A DNA stretch of 36,109 bases from a virus, in IMG/VR virus record IMGVR_UViG_3300025083_000004, positions 1 to 36,109 of that record; one strand, given 5' to 3'. Positions 30,249-36,109 of the stretch are shown here, piece by piece. The position numbers and the translations under genes are program-made. The notes under the pieces were generated by a model that saw nothing but the letters and a program-made list of their open reading frames with translations, did no database searches and was not told the DNA's origin. How positions within the stretch are numbered: the stretch's first letter is position 1; the number at the start of each line of letters is the position of its first letter.

Positions 30249-30728
30249 TTAAATAACCGCTAATTTCTGGGGTTTTTCAAGAGGTATGTCATGGACTGAT
30301 ATGCCTATCCGTCTATCATCCGTGCTATTTATTGCATCCATAGCCTCTCTAAAACTCTCTATTGAATTAACAGCTTTCATGGGTTCGTCATGTACAGAAT
30401 ATTGTAGGTATTTGCAATTGTTAAAAGGTAGGAAGTAAACATTCTGATACTTAAGATTAACCAAGGCAAATATATCAATGGTGTTTTCTTTGTACTCTCT
30501 TGACTTGCTGTGTGATCCTTTTCGTAAATCAAACCGCCAACTGTTTCTAGCTTTTTCTATATGGGTAACTGTCTTGACTTGACAGCGATACATTTTGTTT
30601 TGCCATTCAAAAATTATGTCAGCGTTAGCACCATGAGGCATAACTGTTACAGTATCGGTTTCTCTTGCTATCACCGAGCAAGTTAGGTATTCGCCACTCC
30701 TACCTATTCTCTCCGTTGCTCTTGTCAT
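30249..30728 (-). CDS. PD-(D/E)XK nuclease-like protein next to attP (159 aa)
   Basis: Residues include E13 in GRSGEYLT, D37 in ANADIIFEW, and Q50-x-K52 in RCQVKTVT. This D...QxK spacing resembles PDDEXK_5/group-I-intron-type endonucleases. The C-terminal half is not recognised. It is the last late gene, 12 bases after the ejection-protein gene, and ends beside the tRNA half. A terminal position at a prophage edge suggests an accessory (moron) role, for example defence or host-DNA attack. The nuclease call is moderate. Confidence 0.7.
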   Translation of the reverse strand: MTRATERIGRSGEYLTCSVIARETDTVTVMPHGANADIIFEWQNKMYRCQVKTVTHIEKARNSWRFDLRKGSHSKSREYKENTIDIFALVNLKYQNVYFLPFNNCKYLQYSVHDEPMKAVNSIESFREAMDAINSTDDRRIGISVHDIPLEKPQKLAVI

Positions 30729-30739
30729 GTTGGGACATG

Positions 30740-33523
30740 TTAGTTAGGTAAATCTTCACCCTCTATTAGTTCTGGGTAATTATTTAACATATAAGTTCTT
30801 GCAGCTATTTGATTTTGTTTTGTATCAGCCTTTAACATAATAAGAGCAAATTCAGGATCAAGCATAGCTTTTGTAAGTAATTTTTCTCCTACCTCTTGAG
30901 AAGTACCACCCCTTATTATATCTCCAAACCAATTACTAATTGCAAAAACACCCCTTCCTTTAACTATACCGTAAACTGATGCTAGAACTGTTTTTATTCT
31001 TTTTGAGTCTTGTTGTAATGGATTGGTGCTACTACCAGTAGTTGTTTGTATGTTAATTCTATCTAGCTCTGTAACTCTTTGTCTTACTCTATTTAAAGAG
31101 TCCATCTCAGATTTGTTAAAAATACCGCTTAAGACTTTTTGGAATTTTGGTTGGGTTAATAGTTTGTTTAATTTTGCTAGAGATGCTACTTGTATTTCTT
31201 CACCTGTAGAAGTCACTCCTTTGGTATTTATAACCCTGTTATAAATTTCATCTCTTAAACCAGCTTTAAGACCAAGTTGCGCTTCTGGATTTTTACTAAT
31301 AATATTTTTTAGTTTAGCTAACTCTACTGTAGGGTTTTGACTTGATAGTATTTTACTTACAGCGTCTTCTGGTTGCAATTCTGTAAAGTATTTAAAAACA
31401 GACTTGTCTGCATCAGATTGTGTTTGTTTTAAATTATTTTTTGCTTTTACTACAGCTTTAGCAAGTCCAGTTGTTTTGTCTGCGCTTCCTTTAAGTGTAG
31501 TTCTAAGATTTACAATTTCTGATTTTAAAGATGGAAACTGATCTAATATTGAGTCATATCTTTTCATAAACTCATATATTTGTTTAGGTGCAACCTCTCC
31601 CTTACCCTTAAATGCTCTTTGTGCTAATTCACCAATCATAAATTCTCTAACTTGAGCTTCCATTACTTCAGGGTTTTGTGCATTGTTTATAATGTTTCTA
31701 AGTTGTTCAGCACCCTCTGTTGGGCCTAATAAAAACTTCTGTGCTGTTTGTGTTTGTAGGCTTTTATTACTAACAGTATCGTCCGCCCATTTACCACCAA
31801 GACCATCTTTAAACTTAGGTGCATAAATGTTTTTATAAAAATCATTAGCCTTAACTGCTGCTTCAGCCGCATCAGATGGTATTGTTGTAAATCCTTCGGG
31901 AACTATTTTTTGACCTTGATTAAAACTTGCCAAGTTCTCTGTATATTTATCAATTATTCCTCTGATTTTTTCTAAACTTTTTGCCGCGACTGCTGAGTCG
32001 TTTTTGTATGCTTGGTTAATAGCATCATTAACATTTGCTCTTAAATCTATTAATTCTTTGTAAGAGCTTTTATTACCTTTTGCCTGTGCTTCTATAGCAT
32101 TGTCTATAGCTTTAAATATTCCTCCACCATACGTTTGTACAGCGTCTGCTTCTGCTGTTTTTAATGGTGCTTTCGGTTTTCTTATAAAATCTGCTGCTTT
32201 TTTAAGAAGTGAAAGATCAACCTCTAAAGTACCGTTTGGATCAATAGCATCATATAAGTCTTTTTTCTGTTTATTTAAAACAAGTAGTTCGTTTTGTAAT
32301 TGATCGTCTAAAGTCCTAGATGCAGACTCTTGGCTAGACCTTGTTGAGTTATTGTATTTTGCAATTTGTGAATCAAGTTCACTCTTTGCAACTTCATAAT
32401 TTTGTTCAGCTTTAAAAACATTAGAATCTGCTGTGCTTACGTTTGTCTGCCTTACTTCTTTTACTGCTGAAGCAGTATCAGCAATGTCACCAGTAGACGA
32501 ACTTATATTTTTTGTTTCATCACCAATCGCACCAACATTTCTTATCATTCTTTCAACCATTTCTGGTCTGCTTGATATGGCTCTTTCTGTAGCTATACCC
32601 ATTGCATCCCCACTAGCCACTCCTGTGGTTGGATTATATCCAGGTATCTCACTTCTGTTTACTACATTCTCAAGTTCGGCTGTTGCTTTTTTAGGATCAA
32701 GAAAAACATTACCAGGAGTCTGTAACAGCTCTGGTATTTCTCTTTCTATATTTTTTTTAGTTGGTAATTTTGATCCTAAAAATCTAAATGGGGATAGAAC
32801 CGTATCAACTGCTGGCCCTGCGGCTAAAACTTCACTACCTACTTTTAATCTTTGTGTAAGAGCATCATCAGTTGGTTGGATTGCTGTAGGGCCTCCTATA
32901 AGGTTTCCTAATGAAGTTGTTTCACCTGGAACTGAAACAGCAACATCTGAAGCTGCCGATCCTAATAAACCAGATGCGTAATTTACTGCTTTAGGAGCAT
33001 TAGCAAATTGCGCTGCTTTAAATGCAGCCATTCCAGGAACTGCATATTGTCCTATAGCTCCAACGGTATCTGTTCCATATAAGCCACCCTCTACTGTAGG
33101 AATTGTTTTTCTTATCGTGTCTGCTATGTCAGCAGAACCTTCTGCACCAGGCAATCCTGTCTTTGCATATAAATCAAAAGGCAATGAGCCAACGCCTCTT
33201 GCAATGCCACTACCAGCCTTCATTAATACTTGTCTTGGAAAACTGGATGTAAAACGGTTATCTGAAAGATTTATAACATTCTGACCTTGGTCATCTTTTT
33301 GTATGTTTTGGATTCCTGCAGAAGCTAATGCAACGTCTTTAAAACTTGGCTGTTTATCAACAACCTCTTCAGCAGTAGTATCGCTTACTTGTTGTAAAGA
33401 TTTTTTTTCATCTGCAAGTATTTTAATTTTTTGTAAATTTTCTTCAGATGGATTGCCATTACCATATAAAAGTACAATAGCTTTATCAATTTTATCTATT
33501 TTTGCTTGATTGGCATTTGCCAT
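30740..33523 (-). CDS. Large internal virion / DNA-ejection protein (927 aa)
   Basis: The N-terminus is coiled coil. Residues 100-230 are Gly/Ala-rich, with hydrophobic stretches (GAIGQYAVPGMAAFKAAQFA, YASGLLGSAASDVAVSVPG). Long helical and Gln/Lys-rich segments fill the rest. This architecture, with size and position after two other large structural genes and before attP, fits podoviral ejection proteins that enter the cell with DNA. No lytic transglycosylase motif is evident. The name is based on context and composition. Confidence 0.7.
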   Translation of the reverse strand: MANANQAKIDKIDKAIVLLYGNGNPSEENLQKIKILADEKKSLQQVSDTTAEEVVDKQPSFKDVALASAGIQNIQKDDQGQNVINLSDNRFTSSFPRQVLMKAGSGIARGVGSLPFDLYAKTGLPGAEGSADIADTIRKTIPTVEGGLYGTDTVGAIGQYAVPGMAAFKAAQFANAPKAVNYASGLLGSAASDVAVSVPGETTSLGNLIGGPTAIQPTDDALTQRLKVGSEVLAAGPAVDTVLSPFRFLGSKLPTKKNIEREIPELLQTPGNVFLDPKKATAELENVVNRSEIPGYNPTTGVASGDAMGIATERAISSRPEMVERMIRNVGAIGDETKNISSSTGDIADTASAVKEVRQTNVSTADSNVFKAEQNYEVAKSELDSQIAKYNNSTRSSQESASRTLDDQLQNELLVLNKQKKDLYDAIDPNGTLEVDLSLLKKAADFIRKPKAPLKTAEADAVQTYGGGIFKAIDNAIEAQAKGNKSSYKELIDLRANVNDAINQAYKNDSAVAAKSLEKIRGIIDKYTENLASFNQGQKIVPEGFTTIPSDAAEAAVKANDFYKNIYAPKFKDGLGGKWADDTVSNKSLQTQTAQKFLLGPTEGAEQLRNIINNAQNPEVMEAQVREFMIGELAQRAFKGKGEVAPKQIYEFMKRYDSILDQFPSLKSEIVNLRTTLKGSADKTTGLAKAVVKAKNNLKQTQSDADKSVFKYFTELQPEDAVSKILSSQNPTVELAKLKNIISKNPEAQLGLKAGLRDEIYNRVINTKGVTSTGEEIQVASLAKLNKLLTQPKFQKVLSGIFNKSEMDSLNRVRQRVTELDRINIQTTTGSSTNPLQQDSKRIKTVLASVYGIVKGRGVFAISNWFGDIIRGGTSQEVGEKLLTKAMLDPEFALIMLKADTKQNQIAARTYMLNNYPELIEGEDLPN

Positions 33524-33524
33524 T

Positions 33525-34907
33525 TTATAACCCTAAACTATCTAATATGTCATCTGCTGATACTGGTACATTGCTGTACGGACTTTTATACACGCCCAGC
33601 GATCCTCTTAATCTTTCAAAACGGTCTGTGTTAGCATCTAAAGGCAAGTTATCAATTTCAAAATCAAGATCGTTGATAGCCTCACCGTACATTCTTTCTG
33701 CTACATCTTCTAATACTGCTATCTTACCTTCAGCACCAGCACCACCGCTTACAATGGTTAAGGCATTTTCATAATCTTTATCAGAAAGACCTCTTCCCTC
33801 TTGTCCTCTAGATGCTGCAAATAAATATGCCAAATCTCTTATTCTTGATTGAGATATACCTGTGTTTACTGATACTTCTTTTAGCACAGAAGAATAATCT
33901 TTTCCATTTCGGGAAACAAAACCTTTTTCTTGCATGGTTTTATAATTATCTCCAGAAAGTATGCTTCCAGTAGCGTCTATGTTTTGTATGACTTTGTCTA
34001 TAAATTTAATACCACCACCTATTGCAAGAGCAGAATTTGGGTTTTTAGCGAACTGTTCTGACATGTTGCTTAAACTGTCAATTAATTTATTTGTTCCTTT
34101 AAATTGACCTTTTAAAGCATTATACGTTGAATCATCCTGTAAACCTTTTCCTCTGTCTGAAGGTGTTGGTAATTTATTTAAAAAATAATTATCTTTATTA
34201 AGGTTTTGTATATCTTCTATTGTTGGATTAACAACAGTATTTATTCTTGTTCCGTTTGCGTCTGAAACACTAAAATACTCTAATTTTTCTGGGTTTTCAT
34301 TTTGCAGAGTTTTTGATCTTATTTGACCTAGTGTTCGATTAGGATCGTTTTCTATCTCATTAATTCTTTGAGAATCTGCTTTGTTTACACTGCCAATAAG
34401 CTCACCTGTGGCATCATAAACTCCAAATCTTTCAAAAGTGTTATTAGCACCTGATTGACTGAAAACATTTTTTAAAGCCATGTCTGGAAATGCTAATGCT
34501 ATTTCTTTTAATGAATCTGGTATAGCGTCTGAATTTTGTACTATATTTTGCAATTTGGCTTGTCTTTCTGCTCTTTCTCTTTGAGCATCAAACCCAGCTT
34601 GTCTTTGTGTAAAACCAGCAGTTGCATCTTTGCCTTGTAGTAAGTCACCTAAAGCCATAAACATATTTGCTTTTTTTTGTTTTTTTAATAAATCTTCGTT
34701 TGCTGTGTTAGGAACTGGAATAGGCTGTTTTGGTATATTTAATGAACCAATGAGATTGTTTGTGTCTTGTATTTGATTTTCTAGTGCTACTGTTTTATTT
34801 AATAAACCAGCATTTTTAAAACCTTGCATTTGATCTGATGTAATTGCACCAGCTTGAGGTTTGTAACCACCTTGTAGCATTAACATATATTTTTGTAGTT
34901 CATTCAT
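33525..34907 (-). CDS. Internal virion / ejection protein (460 aa)
   Basis: The protein starts MNELQKYMLMLQGGYKPQAG and is Asn/Gln/Asp-rich with long polar helices. It includes FMALGDLLQGKDATAGFTQR near residue 82 and a C-terminal GVYKSPYSNVPVSADDILD. It is not assigned to a named family. It lies between the 276-aa and 927-aa genes, a three-gene set of the kind found for ejection proteins in P22-like podoviruses. AAGGAG precedes the ATG and overlaps the upstream stop. Confidence 0.7.
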   Translation of the reverse strand: MNELQKYMLMLQGGYKPQAGAITSDQMQGFKNAGLLNKTVALENQIQDTNNLIGSLNIPKQPIPVPNTANEDLLKKQKKANMFMALGDLLQGKDATAGFTQRQAGFDAQRERAERQAKLQNIVQNSDAIPDSLKEIALAFPDMALKNVFSQSGANNTFERFGVYDATGELIGSVNKADSQRINEIENDPNRTLGQIRSKTLQNENPEKLEYFSVSDANGTRINTVVNPTIEDIQNLNKDNYFLNKLPTPSDRGKGLQDDSTYNALKGQFKGTNKLIDSLSNMSEQFAKNPNSALAIGGGIKFIDKVIQNIDATGSILSGDNYKTMQEKGFVSRNGKDYSSVLKEVSVNTGISQSRIRDLAYLFAASRGQEGRGLSDKDYENALTIVSGGAGAEGKIAVLEDVAERMYGEAINDLDFEIDNLPLDANTDRFERLRGSLGVYKSPYSNVPVSADDILDSLGL

Positions 34908-34918
34908 TATAAAGCTCC

Positions 34919-35749
34919 TTAACTGCCACCGAGTAAAGACATACCATATAAATTAGCAGCACCACCCAATATGTCACCGAGTCCAGTTTTCTTTCTGCTT
35001 GTTGTAGTTTGATTAACTGGTATTCCAGATAACGCACCTGTAAGTGCAGCAAGTCTTTTGTACGGATCGTCTTGCTGTCTTAAGAACTCGTTAAAGTTAA
35101 AGTCATTTCCAGCTTGGTTAAGCATTTGTTGTTGATTGCCGATACCAGATAATAAACCAAAGTTTTGGTATTGATCTGCTAATTGATTGCCGAATAGACC
35201 AGCCTGGAACTGTCTGTTTTGCATGTCTCTACCAATGTCCTGACTTGCTAAACTAGTTGCTCTGTCAAATCCTTGTAGGTTTAATTTTGATGCAATATCA
35301 CCAGCTCTATCTGCAAAGTTTCTATTTGTTTCTGATTCAAGTAATGCTGAACGAGAACCACCAAAAGCACCTCTGCCTATTGCTGCATCTTGATCGCTTT
35401 GTAATTGTATTTGTCTTGCTCTATCAAGATCACCGAGTGTGTTATCTATTACTTGTTGTCTAAAAGGATTTTGATACGCTTCTAAATCTGCTGATAACAA
35501 ACTTGGTGCATCTTGTGATGCTAAATTATTTAATTGTTGTCTTGGGTTTAAACCAAAAGATTCATCAAACATGCCTCTTGCTTGGTCTTGGATAAATAGT
35601 TGATCTGGTGTAAATCCAGCAACCCCTTCACCTGTGAATGGTGTAAAAGGTGTGTTAAATATTGATTTACCTTTACCGTATAAATCCTCAAACATTGCCA
35701 TTTGTTTTGGATCAACTGCTGTACTTGAAGTAGTTTTGCCTTTACTCAT
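34919..35749 (-). CDS. Internal virion / ejection-type protein (276 aa)
   Basis: The product begins MSKGKTTSSTAVDPKQMAMF and is Gln/Asn/Ala-rich, with a helical centre (AAIGRGAFGGSRSALLESET and neighbours) and a Gly-rich hydrophobic end (GLGDILGGAANLYGMSLLGG) that could associate with membrane. Similar short Gln-rich proteins beside large ejection genes occur in marine podoviruses. It overlaps the GNAT-like gene by 4 bases (ATGA). Confidence 0.7.
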   Translation of the reverse strand: MSKGKTTSSTAVDPKQMAMFEDLYGKGKSIFNTPFTPFTGEGVAGFTPDQLFIQDQARGMFDESFGLNPRQQLNNLASQDAPSLLSADLEAYQNPFRQQVIDNTLGDLDRARQIQLQSDQDAAIGRGAFGGSRSALLESETNRNFADRAGDIASKLNLQGFDRATSLASQDIGRDMQNRQFQAGLFGNQLADQYQNFGLLSGIGNQQQMLNQAGNDFNFNEFLRQQDDPYKRLAALTGALSGIPVNQTTTSRKKTGLGDILGGAANLYGMSLLGGS

Positions 35750-36109
35750 AATTCTTTTCTAACCATGTATTCTTGTTCAAAGCCAAGAGGTTTAATTTTG
35801 CGAAGCCAGCCTTTTCTGCCTCCACCGTAAATTCTTTTGCATCCAAAGTGTTTTGCAAATTGTTCAAAGCTAGGTAACATTTCTTCTAGCTCTCTGTAGT
35901 CTCCTCCACAAAACAATAAATTTAAAACTTTAACTTGTGGGAATTCTACAATCTCGGTTATCATCACCGAGTTCTTTCCACCCCAGATGTGAAACACACC
36001 TTGTTGGATTTTTTCTTTAATATCACTTAAATTATACATATCTTGATGCTCTAATGCACGTTTAATATGATGCTCTAAACGATCAAACTCTATCTCCCAA
36101 CGCTTTTTA
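35746..36109 (-). CDS. GNAT-like protein, C-terminal part of a junction-spanning gene (141 aa in total)
   Basis: The visible 97 residues from an internal Met include VFHIWGGKNSVMITEIVEF, a central Gly-rich FCGGDYRELEE, and GRKGWLRKIKPLGFEQEYM at the end. The last resembles the C-terminal core of GNAT-fold proteins, including T7 gp13-like virion-associated ones. The true start lies at base 189 in the other end of the contig, so the gene is split only by linearisation. An acyltransferase activity is not proven; the fold may have a structural role. Confidence 0.7.
   Translation of the reverse strand, partial: KKRWEIEFDRLEHHIKRALEHQDMYNLSDIKEKIQQGVFHIWGGKNSVMITEIVEFPQVKVLNLLFCGGDYRELEEMLPSFEQFAKHFGCKRIYGGGRKGWLRKIKPLGFEQEYMVRKEL
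35983..36109. repeat. Right copy of the 127-bp exact terminal overlap
   Basis: Identical to bases 1-127. The junction joins 35982 to 1 without disrupting any gene, which supports circular closure. Confidence 0.9.

Noticed and set aside
32433-32981. Long plus-strand open frame opposite the 927-aa gene
   Set aside because: It is antisense to a convincing late gene, has no ribosome site, and its composition matches a shadow frame. The same applies to plus-strand frames opposite the fibre, capsid and terminase genes.
1-36109. Insertion sequences or transposases
   Set aside because: No transposase-like protein and no terminal inverted repeats with target duplications were seen.

Overview
The window looks like one complete, circularly closed genome of a small temperate tailed phage, most likely a podovirus. 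Bases 1-127 are repeated exactly at 35983-36109, so the unique circle is 35,982 bp. The sequence is visibly AT-rich. Several proteins resemble families common in marine phages: S74-terminated fibres, an SU10/P22-like head and neck, DUF3310, and tiny lysine-rich proteins. I infer a low-GC marine proteobacterium as host. The only direct host clue is an attachment-site candidate that matches the 5' half of a tRNA-Pro gene; the host cannot be named from this.

Layout, read as a circle. The late operon runs on the minus strand from 19530 down through 1 and across the contig junction to 30249. In order it encodes terminase small subunit, a membrane micropeptide, terminase large subunit, P22-like portal, small basic proteins, holin, M15 endolysin, a membrane/coiled-coil protein, a helical protein, scaffold, SU10-like capsid, adaptor, tail and repeat proteins, two S74 fibres, a gp10-like tail protein, a small protein, a GNAT-like protein (split by the junction), three large ejection-type proteins and a PD-(D/E)XK protein. 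Many junctions are TAATG, TGATG, ATGA or TAAATG, which suggests translational coupling. The PD-(D/E)XK gene abuts the tRNA-Pro half (30208-30243). Beyond that lies the integrase (30047-28956), which has its own promoter.

The early operon is also minus strand, 28529 down to 22059. It starts with an excisionase-like HTH protein, then a Holliday-resolvase-like nuclease, a DUF2800/Cas4-like exonuclease, a Sak4-like recombinase, an SSB-like protein, a candidate zinc protein, a TOPRIM/RepA-type primase-helicase, and two winged-helix proteins. A three-unit 23-bp tandem repeat (23001-23069) lies between the helicase and winged-helix genes and is a candidate iteron origin or operator. No DNA polymerase, RNA polymerase or CI-type repressor was seen, so the phage probably recruits host polymerases.

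The only plus-strand genes are a DUF3310 gene (28678-28959) and an array of 13 very small genes (19683-22009). The array genes are 18-113 residues long and most overlap by one to eight bases. Their translation-start regions are repeated: a 29-bp element occurs twice and an 18-bp GAGGNNCAAGACAAATGA element occurs three times. This modular micro-gene array is the most unusual part of the window.
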